DNA of 60,695 nucleotides from an uncultured Paracoccaceae bacterium (lineage in GTDB: Bacteria; Pseudomonadota; Alphaproteobacteria; Rhodobacterales; Rhodobacteraceae), in assembly GCA_937883775.1 (NCBI GenBank), contig CAKZXZ010000061.1:1-60695 (forward strand), read 5' to 3'. How positions within the stretch are numbered: position 1 is the first letter of the stretch; each line of letters opens with the position of its first letter. This document shows positions 14,913 to 24,044 of this stretch, piece after piece. The notes under the pieces were generated by a model. That model saw only the letters and a list, made by a program, of their open reading frames with translations, made no database searches and was not told the origin of the DNA. The translations under genes were made by a program, and so were the position numbers.

Positions 14913-15689
14913 TCAACGCCTTTGCGGCTGCTTGGTTCCGCGTCCAAGTCGGGGGATCCAATAGGGCACACGCGCCTGATACGCGCGAAAGCGGTCTTTG
15001 TAGATCTTGGTAAACCGCTGTTCCTTAAAACGCGGCGCGAAGATACAATACGCGGTATAGGAGGCCGCGAGGATCAGCTGATCCGGTGTCCAAACCGCGA
15101 CCGTCCACAGCACCAGCGCAAAAGAGACGTAGATCGGCTGGCGTACGTATTTGAACAGGCCCGTTTCGGGCATGTCGGGAAAGACGACTTTCTTTCCACG
15201 CGCAAGCGACATCCAGCCCAACGCGCCGCTTTGCACTTCGGGGCCTGCATCGAAGGATGCTTTGGTCAACAAGATCCAGCTTGTCAGATAAGCGATTGAA
15301 ACCGCGACAAGGGCGACCCCTTCAGCGCGCCACCAGACAATTCCGGATGGGGTCCAGAGCGTAAAAAGAAGCAGCAACTGGATCGAGGCGATGGTTGCAT
15401 AGACCGTTGTGGAAAGGGTCTTGCCATGGGGCTTTGGCGCGAGCTTTTCCAGCAAAGGCCGCCCGCGATCCGACAACAGGAACGAATGCCCCAGCGGGAA
15501 TTGCAATAGCAGCAGGGCGTTTGTCAGAAAGGCCCATGGCCAAGGCACGTTGCCGAAACCAAGGCTCATCCCGAAGAAAAGCCCAACAAGCATGGCGAGA
15601 CCCGCCAAGGCGAAAATGCCATGGCAGACAAGCCCATAAAGGAGTGCGATCCGCAGCGCGCGGCGGTCTTCGTTCAGCTCAATCTTCAT
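14913..15689 (-). CDS. NnrU/isoprenylcysteine methyltransferase-family membrane protein (MddA-like)
   Basis: A 258-residue polytopic membrane protein from the ATG at 15689; a TTG at 15716 is possible. The C-terminal part, FKYVRQPIYVSF then FKEQRFTKIYKDRFRAYQ, is the SAM-binding core typical of isoprenylcysteine carboxyl methyltransferase-like proteins. The N-terminal layout (GHSFLLSDRGRP, then a WTPSGIVWW segment) resembles the NnrU/nurim and MddA group. MddA methylates methanethiol to dimethyl sulfide, which would be relevant in a marine bacterium, but sequence alone cannot prove it; another thiol or lipid could be the substrate. Confidence 0.65.
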   Translation of the reverse strand: MKIELNEDRRALRIALLYGLVCHGIFALAGLAMLVGLFFGMSLGFGNVPWPWAFLTNALLLLQFPLGHSFLLSDRGRPLLEKLAPKPHGKTLSTTVYATIASIQLLLLFTLWTPSGIVWWRAEGVALVAVSIAYLTSWILLTKASFDAGPEVQSGALGWMSLARGKKVVFPDMPETGLFKYVRQPIYVSFALVLWTVAVWTPDQLILAASYTAYCIFAPRFKEQRFTKIYKDRFRAYQARVPYWIPRLGRGTKQPQRR

Positions 15690-15731
15690 GCAAGGCCAGA
15701 TAACCCGGCTGAGCAAAAAGTCAGGGGGCGG

Positions 15732-17441
15732 TTAGTCGCGGATGCCCGAGAAGCGTTGCTGCCAATCTGCGCGTTCTTCGTCCGTGATCTTGCGGAAGGT
15801 GACATCCGGCACGGTGAAGGCATGGCCGGGGGCAAGCGCCTCAAGGGCTGCGGCAACATCGTTGGGCCAGGCGTCATCGCCCGTTTGCATCGCCGTCATC
15901 AGTGTGGCCGATGCATCGGGGATGAATGGCTTGGACAGCACTGCGTAGAGCCGGATCAGGTTCAGCGCGAGGCGGATCTGCATCGCGGCCTGTTCGGGGT
16001 CTTCCTTGAAGGTCGACCAGGGTGCTGCGGCTTGCAGGTATTCGTTGCCCGCCACCCAGATCGCGCGCAGTTCATTGGCGGATTTGCGCACCTCCATCGC
16101 GTCCATATGGCCTTCATAGGCGCGGATGCGTGTGGTGAGGTCTGCGATCAGGGCGGTTTCGGCGTCGGTGTAGCTGCCGCCCGCCGGGACTTCTTCGCCG
16201 AACTTGGAACGGCAGAACTTCGTGACGCGGGAGACGAAGTTGCCCAGTACGTCGGCCAGATCCTTGTTAACCGAAGCCTGGAAATTCTCCCACGTGAATT
16301 CGCTGTCGGAGCTTTCGGGCGCATGGGAAAGCAGCCACCAGCGCCAGTAATCGGCTGGCAGGATTTCCAGCGCTTGGTCCATAAAGACGCCGCGCCCTTG
16401 GGACGTGCTGAACTGCCCGCCATCATAGTTCAGGTAGTTGAACGATTTGATGTAATCGACCAGCTTCCACGGCTCGCCGGACCCCATGATCGTGGCGGGG
16501 AAGCTGAGCGTGTGGAAGGGCACGTTGTCCTTGCCCATGAACTGGGTGTAGCGGACATCATCCGCACCCTTGTCGGTGCGCCACCAGCGTTCCCAATCGC
16601 CGCCATTGGCCTCGGCCCATTCGCCCGCGCAGGCGATGTATTCGATGGGCGCGTCGAACCAGACGTAGAAGACCTTGCCTTCCATGCCGGGCCAGTCTGC
16701 ATCGCCGTTTTTGACCGGAATACCCCAGTCGAGATCGCGGGTGATGCCGCGGTCTTGCAGGCCGTCGCCGTCGTGCAGCCATTTCTTGGCGATGGACGTG
16801 GTCAAAACAGGCCAATCGGTTTTCGAGTTGATCCACTCGTCCAGCTTGCCGCGCATTTGCGATTGCTTGAGAAAGAGGTGCTTGGTCTCACGCACTTCCA
16901 GATCGGTGGAGCCGGAGATGGCCGAGCGCGGCTCGATCAGGTCGGTTGGCTCCAACTGTTTGGTGCAGTTTTCACATTGATCGCCACGGGCTTTGTCGTA
17001 GCCGCAATTGGGGCAGGTGCCCTCGATATAGCGGTCGGGCAGAAAGCGGCCATCGGCGTTGGAATAGACCTGGCGTTCGCTGACTTCCTCGATCAGGCCA
17101 GCGTCATGAAGACGGCCCGCGAAGTGCTGGGTCAGCGCGTGGTTCTGCGGCGAAGACGAGCGCCCGAAATGATCGAAGGACAGGCGAAAGCCTTTGGCGA
17201 TCTCGGCTTGAACGGTGTGCATCTCGGCACAGTATTCGGCGACAGGCTTGCCAGCCTTTGCGGCGGCCAGTTCGGCAGGTGTGCCATGTTCGTCCGTGGC
17301 GCACAGAAACATCACCTCATGGCCGCGACCGCGCTGATAGCGGGCGTATAGATCGGCGGGTAGCTGGCTTCCGATGAGGTTGCCAAGGTGCTTGATCCCA
17401 TTGATGTACGGGATTGCAGAGGTGATGAGGTGGCGGGCCAT
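15732..17441 (-). CDS. metG: Methionyl-tRNA synthetase
   Basis: A 569-residue class I synthetase that charges tRNA-Met. The HIGH-type motif is HLGN (residues 18-21), and a zinc knuckle [17 protein letters not shown] sits near residue 145. The KMSKS position carries [10 protein letters not shown], a variant that I associate with this MetRS subgroup. The anticodon-binding helical domain follows and there is no C-terminal tRNA-binding extension. The stop is 43 bases downstream of the membrane methyltransferase start, in the same orientation. Confidence 0.95.
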   Translation of the reverse strand: MARHLITSAIPYINGIKHLGNLIGSQLPADLYARYQRGRGHEVMFLCATDEHGTPAELAAAKAGKPVAEYCAEMHTVQAEIAKGFRLSFDHFGRSSSPQNHALTQHFAGRLHDAGLIEEVSERQVYSNADGRFLPDRYIEGTCPNCGYDKARGDQCENCTKQLEPTDLIEPRSAISGSTDLEVRETKHLFLKQSQMRGKLDEWINSKTDWPVLTTSIAKKWLHDGDGLQDRGITRDLDWGIPVKNGDADWPGMEGKVFYVWFDAPIEYIACAGEWAEANGGDWERWWRTDKGADDVRYTQFMGKDNVPFHTLSFPATIMGSGEPWKLVDYIKSFNYLNYDGGQFSTSQGRGVFMDQALEILPADYWRWWLLSHAPESSDSEFTWENFQASVNKDLADVLGNFVSRVTKFCRSKFGEEVPAGGSYTDAETALIADLTTRIRAYEGHMDAMEVRKSANELRAIWVAGNEYLQAAAPWSTFKEDPEQAAMQIRLALNLIRLYAVLSKPFIPDASATLMTAMQTGDDAWPNDVAAALEALAPGHAFTVPDVTFRKITDEERADWQQRFSGIRD

Positions 17442-17471
17442 AAGCAGCGTCCTGATGTTTGCCCGCGGGGT

Positions 17472-18698
17472 TTAACGCCTTTCGCGCGCCCGGCGCAACA
17501 GCCGACCGATGAAGGGCGAGGTGCGCGGGGCGTAGACATAGGCGGTGCGGTCCGGGTTGGTGTCGCGCACGCGCATCCGGATCAGGCCGAAGATCACCAG
17601 CCCCAGATGGCCAGCCGCGATGAAGGTGAAAAGCGCGGGCGGGCCATAGGTGGCGATCAGCACCGAGGTCAGGTAGGGGGCCGAGATGGCCCCGACCGCG
17701 TAGTAAAAGAGCAGGGCAGCGGACAGCTCGACGCGTTCGTCGGATTTGGCGAAGTCATGGGCGTGGGCTGCGGCGACCGAATAGATCGGGAAGGTCAGAA
17801 AGCCGAAAAGGGCAGAGGCGGACATCACCGCCGCCCGACCGAGACCCGCGCTGTAAACGGTTAACGCGCAGCCGATCAACGACACGGCGGAAAAGGCGAT
17901 CAAAACCACGCGTCGGTCAAAGCGATCTGCAAGCCAGCCCGCGGGGTATTGCGCCAAGGCACCGCCTGCGACGAAGGCCGCCAGGAAATAGCCGATATCT
18001 ACGGCGCTCAGCCCGATTTCTTGCCCGTAGATCGGGCCAACCATGCGAAAGCTCGATGCGGTGAGGCCTGCGATAACGACGGCTGCGGCGGCCAGCGGAG
18101 AGCGGCTCCACGCCAGGGCTGGACGCATCCGGGGGTTTTGCGGAATCTCGGGTTGTTTGAGCGTTGTCAGCGTCAGCGGAAGGAGCGACGCGCAGCACAG
18201 CAGCGTCAGGATGTTATAGGCCATGTAGGTCGGCAGCCCCGCCAGCACGCCGATCATCAGCTGCGCGCCCAGCGATGCGCCCAGATCGACGACGCGGTAG
18301 ATGCCCATGGCGCGGCCTCGCGTCTCATTCGTGACCTTGGCTTGCAGCCAGCCTTCGATGATCGTGTAGCAGCCCGCGATGGTCATGCCGGAGGCGACAC
18401 GCAGCAGCGCCCAGACATAAGGGTTCTGACTGAGCGTGTGGCCCAGCATCCCGATGGCGCCAAGGGCGGTGAACGCGGCAAAGGCGCGGCTATGGCCGAC
18501 GCTGCCCAGCAAGCGCGGTGCCCACCAGCAGCCGATGAAGAAGCCCACGAAATGTGCCGAACCCAGAAGGCCGACCTGTGCGGTGGAAAAGTTGAACGCC
18601 AGACCTGAAAGCGCATCCAGCGGCCCCACGCCGCCCGAACTGAGCTGAAGCAAAGCGACAGACAGAAACAGAGCAGCAAAGGAAATCGCAAGACGCAT
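17472..18698 (-). CDS. MFS transporter (YcaD-like)
   Basis: A 408-residue major facilitator with about 12 hydrophobic segments. Features typical of the YcaD-type group are the loop after TM2 (GCWWAPRLLGSVGHSRAF) and the TM4-TM5 region (SGMTIAGCYTIIEGWLQA, then NETRGRAMGIY). The central loop contains DRFDRRVVL. The substrate is unknown. It is upstream of metG on the same strand with a 30-base gap, so read-through is possible. Confidence 0.85.
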   Translation of the reverse strand: MRLAISFAALFLSVALLQLSSGGVGPLDALSGLAFNFSTAQVGLLGSAHFVGFFIGCWWAPRLLGSVGHSRAFAAFTALGAIGMLGHTLSQNPYVWALLRVASGMTIAGCYTIIEGWLQAKVTNETRGRAMGIYRVVDLGASLGAQLMIGVLAGLPTYMAYNILTLLCCASLLPLTLTTLKQPEIPQNPRMRPALAWSRSPLAAAAVVIAGLTASSFRMVGPIYGQEIGLSAVDIGYFLAAFVAGGALAQYPAGWLADRFDRRVVLIAFSAVSLIGCALTVYSAGLGRAAVMSASALFGFLTFPIYSVAAAHAHDFAKSDERVELSAALLFYYAVGAISAPYLTSVLIATYGPPALFTFIAAGHLGLVIFGLIRMRVRDTNPDRTAYVYAPRTSPFIGRLLRRARERR

Positions 18699-18874
18699 AG
18701 TCCCGCCAGCATGTCACAGCTTCGCCGCGCCGCGTCCAGCAGATCCGACCGATTGAGGTCGTTTTTGCAAGAACACCCCATCAGCTGGGGGCCGCTGCGG
18801 CACACCAAAGCGGGTTGCGTCGCTGTGTGTGGCGCATAAGGTGGCGAGAACAGTGATATGAAGGATCCCCTGAC

Positions 18875-19918
18875 ATGAAGATGAACCCGCTGGGCCGCAC
18901 TGGCCTGATGGTGAGTGAGCTGTGCCTGGGCTCAATGACCTGGGGCAGTCAGAACACACCCGAGGAAGGCCATGCCCAGATTGATCGTGCTTTGGATGCT
19001 GGCATCAATTTTGTCGACACCGCCGAGATGTATCCGGTGAACCCGATCCGCGCCGAAACCGTTGGCCGCTCGGAAGAGATTATTGGCGACTGGTTTGCCA
19101 AGGGCGGGGCGCGCGACCGGATGATCCTGGCCAGCAAGCATTCCGGGGCCGGGTTTGCCCATGCGCGTGACGGTGCGCCGATTTCTTCGGCAACGATTGC
19201 ACAAACGGTTGAGGGCAATTTGCGCCGTCTCAAGACCGATTACATCGATCTTTACCAGTTTCATTGGCCAAACCGGGGCAGCTATATGTTCCGCCAGAAC
19301 TGGACCTTTGATCCCAGCACGCAAGACAAAGCCGCAACCATGGCCCATATGGAGGACGCGCTGGGCGCGCTGCAAAAGCTGGTGGATGAAGGCAAGATCC
19401 GCGCCTTTGGTCTGTCGAATGAAAGTGCCTGGGGCACCGCGCAATGGTTGCGCAAATCCGAAGAGGGGCACGGTCCGCGTGTCGCCTCGATCCAGAACGA
19501 ATATTCGTTGCTTTGCCGCATCTATGACACCGATCTGGCCGAGCTGAGCGTGAACGAAGATGTCGGGCTTTTGGCGTTTTCGCCTTTGGCGGCGGGTCTT
19601 TTGAGCGGCAAATACCAAGGCGGTGCCGTGCCAAGCGGAAGCCGCATGGACCTGAATGGTGATCTGGGTGGACGCAAGACAGACCGGGTGTTCCCGGCAG
19701 TTCAGGCCTATCTGGACATTGCAGACGCGCATGGGTTGGACCCGGTCCACATGGCGCTGGCGTGGTGCCGGACGCGGCCTTTCATGTGCTCTGCGATCTT
19801 TGGGGCAACCACGATGGCGCAACTGGACCGCGCGTTGGGTTCGGTTGATGTGACCCTTTCAAACGAGGTGCTTGAGGCGATTACTGCTGCGCACCGGGCG
19901 CACCCGATGCCCTACTGA
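18875..19918 (+). CDS. Aldo/keto reductase (Tas-like)
   Basis: A 347-residue TIM-barrel NADPH-dependent oxidoreductase. It matches the Tas subgroup at the start (LGRTGLMVSELCLGSMTWGS) and in the catalytic segment FVDTAEMYPV, whose Asp and Tyr are catalytic. Lys appears in LASKHSG and His in YQFHWPN. It reduces a carbonyl substrate that cannot be identified from sequence. The start has AAGGA about 9 bases upstream. It is divergent from the MFS gene. Confidence 0.9.
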   Translation: MKMNPLGRTGLMVSELCLGSMTWGSQNTPEEGHAQIDRALDAGINFVDTAEMYPVNPIRAETVGRSEEIIGDWFAKGGARDRMILASKHSGAGFAHARDGAPISSATIAQTVEGNLRRLKTDYIDLYQFHWPNRGSYMFRQNWTFDPSTQDKAATMAHMEDALGALQKLVDEGKIRAFGLSNESAWGTAQWLRKSEEGHGPRVASIQNEYSLLCRIYDTDLAELSVNEDVGLLAFSPLAAGLLSGKYQGGAVPSGSRMDLNGDLGGRKTDRVFPAVQAYLDIADAHGLDPVHMALAWCRTRPFMCSAIFGATTMAQLDRALGSVDVTLSNEVLEAITAAHRAHPMPY

Positions 19919-20898
19919 TCTGCGTAAAGCGGCAAGTCGCCAAACGTGGTGGCGGTGTCGGCACCCGTACCGGTGATGGCGCGCTTCACCTCTGCCTCGA
20001 TCAGCGCGACCAGCCGGGCTTTGTCGCGGTCGATCAGGTCAGGTGATCGGTAGATCGCCAAGGCAAGCGCCTGCTTGGCCTCCTCCGAGACCCGCTTGCG
20101 CCGCGTTTTCAGCGCGTCGCGCAGGTGGTTGTAGCCTTCGGCCAGCTCGGGGATCTCTCCGAAGTCCGCTTTGCGGTCGGTGCGGCGGATGGAAATCACG
20201 CAATAGCCGTCCTCAAGGGGCGCGCCTTTCCACAAAAGCTTGTGGTCGGTTGGATCGATACGCAAATCAGCCGGTGTGATCCTGTCTTTCGATACGGCCA
20301 CCAGCGCCATCACTTCGCTTCGGCTGAGCGTCAGGTCCGTATCGAGTGTCAGTTCAATGGCAACATCCCTTGACTGCCCCAGGATCAGATTGAGCGCGTC
20401 GGTTATCAGCGGCAAGAACCGCTGTGCGCCGCCGACAAAGCTGATACCGGCCTGATCGGAGACCCGCGTGACATAGTCCAGAACCGGGCTGAGCGGACTG
20501 GCCGCCTTGATCGAGAAGAGCCCCAGTTCAAGCTTGAGCGTTCCACCGTGCCATGGCACGGCACCCAGCAGGCGACGCTCGACCATGATGGCGCGGTGAA
20601 GGGTCTTGGTGTCGAGCTCGGTCAGATGGTGCGGTTTGGTGATTGTCGCCAGGGCGGCGTTGCGGCCACCATCGCGGGCAAGCGTCAGACCGCCGTAAAG
20701 CATGCCATGCAACCGCCCGGCACAGCGCCGTTGCGTTTTCAGGCGCACGGTTTCCACAAAGAGTTCGATGTAGACCTCATCAGGGCGCATCGGCAGATCT
20801 GCGATCTTGCCCGTGGGGTCCGGCACGTTGCGCACCAGTAGACAGTCTGTCGGTGGCGCGCCCTTCAAACGCGTGAAAAGCGTGTTCAAGTATCCCAT
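19912..20898 (-). CDS. Uncharacterised protein, cytoplasmic
   Basis: I do not recognise this 328-residue protein. From the ATG at 20898 it begins MGYLNTLFTRLKGAPP, has no signal peptide or transmembrane segment, and is rich in charged residues. The middle carries a possible domain (VAIELTLDTDLTLSRSEVMA) and the C-terminus is helical (KTRRKRVSEEAKQALALAIY). The stop overlaps the convergent aldo/keto reductase by 7 bases. It may be a Rhodobacteraceae-restricted family; codon use looks like its neighbours. Confidence 0.7.
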   Translation of the reverse strand: MGYLNTLFTRLKGAPPTDCLLVRNVPDPTGKIADLPMRPDEVYIELFVETVRLKTQRRCAGRLHGMLYGGLTLARDGGRNAALATITKPHHLTELDTKTLHRAIMVERRLLGAVPWHGGTLKLELGLFSIKAASPLSPVLDYVTRVSDQAGISFVGGAQRFLPLITDALNLILGQSRDVAIELTLDTDLTLSRSEVMALVAVSKDRITPADLRIDPTDHKLLWKGAPLEDGYCVISIRRTDRKADFGEIPELAEGYNHLRDALKTRRKRVSEEAKQALALAIYRSPDLIDRDKARLVALIEAEVKRAITGTGADTATTFGDLPLYADQ

Positions 20899-21080
20899 CC
20901 GTGCACCCCGTCCCGTCAGTCCAGTCGTCCCGGTTTGCAAACGTGCGCTTTCAAGCGTCGCTCAAGATGCAAAAGCCCGGTCATAATTCGCGTAAGGCGT
21001 TGTCATGAGACAAGATTAGCAGTTTGCGCTGCACACGCTTTAAGTTTTTAAGTAATGTGAAAAACCCGTCAAGCGGGTGT

Positions 21081-22862
21081 CTAGAGCGGCCAAAATACCA
21101 AAATGGCTGGGATGGAAACGCAAACCACAAGGATTTCCAGCGGCAGTCCCATGCGCCAGTAATCGCCAAAGCCATAGCCTCCGGGACCCAGAATCAGGGT
21201 GTTGTTCTTATGTCCGATGGGCGTCAGGAATGCGCAGCTTGCAGCGACGGCGACAGCCATCAGGAACGGGTCCGGATTGACGCCAAGCGATTGCGCCATC
21301 TGAATGCCGACCGGCGCCGCGACGATGGTGGTTGCCGTGTTGTTGAGCACATCCGACAGGGTCATCGTGACCACCATCAGCACCGTCAGGATCATCCAGG
21401 CGGGCAGCCCTTCGGTCAGACCGACCAAAGCGCCCGCGATCAACTCGGTCCCGCCCGAGGTCTCTAACGCTGCGCCCAGCGGGATCATGGAGCCCAAAAG
21501 CACGACCACAGGCCACTCAATATGGGTGTAAAGCTCGGACAAGGGCACAATTTTTGACAGGACATAGGCGACGACGACAAAGCCCAGCGCAATCGGCAGG
21601 TAAACCAGCCCAAGAGAGGCCGCGATCACTGCGGCGCCGAACAGACCGATGGCGAACCACACTTTTTTGTCTTCGGTCACGGCCAGACCGCGATCTGCCA
21701 AAGGCAGACAGCCTAACCATTCGGTGACGTCATTGGCGCTGTCCTGCGGGACCAGAAGCAGCAAGATATCACCGGTCTTGATCTGCGTCTTGCGGATCTG
21801 TTCGCGGATCGACTTGCCCTGCCGGGAGATGCCCATCAGCACGGTGCGTTGCCGCCATGCCAGACCAATCGCCTGCGCTGTTCGGCCATTCAGCCGCGAC
21901 TGATCGGTCACCACGATTTCGATAACAGTCAGGCCCTGTCCTTCGGCGCGCAGCAATTCCTCGCGTTTGGCATCGGCAAAATCCAGGCTTTCGGCGGCGC
22001 GGTATTCATCCAGCGCGTCCGGGGTCGCCTCAAGCACCAGCGCGTCTCCGGCTTGTAGGGTTGTGCTGCGCGATGTGCCGTAGCGGCGCTTGCCATCGCG
22101 TACCAAGCCGAGGATCGCTACGTCGTTCTTTTCGGCTACCTCGTAAAGGTCGCTGACCCGCTGCCCGATCAGCTTGCTGCCATCTGGCACGGTCAGCTCG
22201 GCGATGTATTCAGCGTAATCCTCCATCGGGTCGCCCGCCTGATGCGTGCCTGTGCGTTGCGGGATCAAACGCCACCCCAGCAAGGCTACAAAGGCCATGC
22301 CAGCAAGGGCTGTGATGCCGCCCACCGGCGCAAAATCGAACATGCGAAATGGGTCACCCAGCGTGTCTTCGCGGATCGTTGCGATGATGATATTCGGAGG
22401 CGTGCCGATCAGCGTGACCATGCCGCCAAGGATTGTCGCAAAGCTAAGTGGCATCAATGACAAGGACGGCGCGCGGCCTGCCTTGCGGGCGGTTTGGATA
22501 TCCACCGGCATCAACAAGGCAAGGGCGGCAACATTGTTCATGAACGCCGAAAGCACGCCACCGATCCCGCCCATCAACGCGATATGGCCCCCCAAGCTGC
22601 GCGAACTGTCGACCAAGGTGCGTGTGATTAGAAAAACAGCACCCGATCGCACCAAACCAGCCGATACGACAAGCACAAGCGCGACCACCAGTGTGGCGGG
22701 ATGCCCGAAGCCTGAAAACGCGTCCTTTTCGGGGACAACGCCCAGGATGACGCCGATCATCAGCGCTGTGAACGCCACGATGTCATAGCGAAACCGGCCC
22801 CAAAGCAGCATCGCAAACACGCCGCCAAAAAGGGAAAACAGGATAATCTGGTCACTGGTCAT
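21081..22862 (-). CDS. SLC13-family permease with two RCK_C (TrkA-C) domains
   Basis: A 593-residue inner-membrane transporter. The N-terminal half has about five hydrophobic segments (from LFSLFGGVFAMLLWGR), then two cytoplasmic TrkA-C domains at about residues 195-375 (PDGSKLIGQRVSDLYEVA and VIEIVVTDQSRLNGRTAQAI), and the second membrane half ends at IPAILVFWPL. Members with this YfbS-like layout move anions such as sulfate or dicarboxylates with Na+. The ATG at 22862 has AAGAAGG at a good distance; an upstream ATG at 22943 has none. Confidence 0.9.
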   Translation of the reverse strand: MTSDQIILFSLFGGVFAMLLWGRFRYDIVAFTALMIGVILGVVPEKDAFSGFGHPATLVVALVLVVSAGLVRSGAVFLITRTLVDSSRSLGGHIALMGGIGGVLSAFMNNVAALALLMPVDIQTARKAGRAPSLSLMPLSFATILGGMVTLIGTPPNIIIATIREDTLGDPFRMFDFAPVGGITALAGMAFVALLGWRLIPQRTGTHQAGDPMEDYAEYIAELTVPDGSKLIGQRVSDLYEVAEKNDVAILGLVRDGKRRYGTSRSTTLQAGDALVLEATPDALDEYRAAESLDFADAKREELLRAEGQGLTVIEIVVTDQSRLNGRTAQAIGLAWRQRTVLMGISRQGKSIREQIRKTQIKTGDILLLLVPQDSANDVTEWLGCLPLADRGLAVTEDKKVWFAIGLFGAAVIAASLGLVYLPIALGFVVVAYVLSKIVPLSELYTHIEWPVVVLLGSMIPLGAALETSGGTELIAGALVGLTEGLPAWMILTVLMVVTMTLSDVLNNTATTIVAAPVGIQMAQSLGVNPDPFLMAVAVAASCAFLTPIGHKNNTLILGPGGYGFGDYWRMGLPLEILVVCVSIPAILVFWPL

Positions 22863-22938
22863 AGGGGTCGCCTTCTTGGGTCCATGCACCCTACCCAGAC
22901 CGATCAGGCGCGCAAAGAGCGAAAAATTCGCTTGCACT

Positions 22939-22952
22939 TGCATAGGTATGCA
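22939..22952. promoter_or_regulatory. Perfect palindrome between the SLC13 and TAXI genes
   Basis: TGCATAGGTATGCA is a 6-bp inverted repeat around GG. It lies 76 bases upstream of the SLC13 start and 51 bases upstream of the TAXI start, so it could be an operator for one or both divergent transporter genes. No binding protein is suggested by the sequence. Confidence 0.4.
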
Positions 22953-23003
22953 TTAATTTCTAATCGTGACCTAACGTAACCTGTCTTTGGGAGGAGACAT
23001 CTT

Positions 23004-23969
23004 ATGCTCACAACATCCTTGAAAACTTTGCTTGCCGGTGCGGCTGCCTTTGCGATGACTACAACCATCGCCTCTGCCGAGACGCGTTTGGCGTTTGGCG
23101 CGACAAATGCACAATCGGCGCATTACGCTTACTTTGCAGCGCTCGCGAAAGTCGTGAACGAGGCCAACCCCGATTATCAAGCCTCTGTCGTTGAAACGGG
23201 CGCGACTGTCGACAACCTCAAGCGCATGGCACGCGGGCAGCTTGATCTGGGTCTTATTACGACATCGGCGCTTTATCACGCCAATAACGGGATCAAGACA
23301 TTTGATGGCGAACCCATCGAATCCAAGCTGCTTTGGGCCTACTCGCTGGCCCCGCAAAACGTCGTTGTGCGTCAGGACAGCGGCATCACCAGCTTTGAAG
23401 ATCTTGCCGGTGCGCGCTTTGGCCCGGGTCAGCGCGGCTCTTCGACCGAAGCAACATCGCAAGACGTGATGAGTGTTTTCGGCATCGAGCCTGAGTGGGT
23501 GCGCGGCTCTAACGGTGAACTGGCTGCCGCGATCAAGGACAATCGCGCGACGGGCTTTATTAAATCTGCCGTTGGCACCTCTTTTGACGCGCTAACCACG
23601 GATATCGCGACATTCACACCCGTTCAGGTGCTGGGTCTGAACGAAGACCAAACCGCGATGATCCGCGAGCAGCTGCCCGAGTTGTCTATCGTCGACATGC
23701 CCGGCGGCGAGATGGAGAATTCAGGCCCCTACACAACCTGGGGCTTCATGATCGGCGTCTCTGCACAGCCCGATATGCCAGATGATGTCGCCTACAACAT
23801 CGTCAAAGCCGTGATGGAGGACGATGTCGAACAGGCCACCGCATTTCCTGCCGTCGCAGGGGCCAATCTGGCTGAACTGACCTTGCAATACGCGACCTCG
23901 CCGCTGCATCCCGGCGCGATCCGTTATTTCGAGGAAATTGGCCTGACCGTTCCCGACAACCTGCGCTAA
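23004..23969 (+). CDS. TAXI-family TRAP transporter substrate-binding protein
   Basis: A 321-residue periplasmic binding protein with a signal peptide (cleavage in ASA|ETRLAFG, near residue 26) and the TAXI-family fold: ATNAQSAHYAYFAALAKVVN at the start and FGPGQRGSSTEATSQDVMS in the middle. It delivers an organic acid or amino acid to the fused permease that follows. GGGAGGAGA precedes the ATG. The substrate is unknown; known TAXI ligands include glutamate and alpha-ketoglutarate. Confidence 0.93.
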   Translation: MLTTSLKTLLAGAAAFAMTTTIASAETRLAFGATNAQSAHYAYFAALAKVVNEANPDYQASVVETGATVDNLKRMARGQLDLGLITTSALYHANNGIKTFDGEPIESKLLWAYSLAPQNVVVRQDSGITSFEDLAGARFGPGQRGSSTEATSQDVMSVFGIEPEWVRGSNGELAAAIKDNRATGFIKSAVGTSFDALTTDIATFTPVQVLGLNEDQTAMIREQLPELSIVDMPGGEMENSGPYTTWGFMIGVSAQPDMPDDVAYNIVKAVMEDDVEQATAFPAVAGANLAELTLQYATSPLHPGAIRYFEEIGLTVPDNLR

Positions 23970-23990
23970 GCCGCTGGAAACATGACAAGA

Positions 23991-24018
23991 CCGCCGCGCC
24001 TTATGATGGGTGCGGCGG
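23991..24018 (+). terminator. Hairpin between TRAP binding protein and permease genes (attenuator-like)
   Basis: Arms CCGCCGC (23991-23997) and GCGGCGG (24012-24018) pair perfectly, with a 14-base loop and no T tract. Such hairpins between binding-protein and permease genes often lower permease expression by stabilising the upstream mRNA; that role is inferred here. Confidence 0.45.
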
Positions 24019-24044
24019 ATTTATGACGAAGGAAAGTCCAAGCG

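Noticed and set aside
15621-17351. Plus-strand open frame (576 codons) antisense to metG
   Set aside because: metG has all synthetase motifs; the opposite frame has no recognisable domain and no suitable ribosome site.
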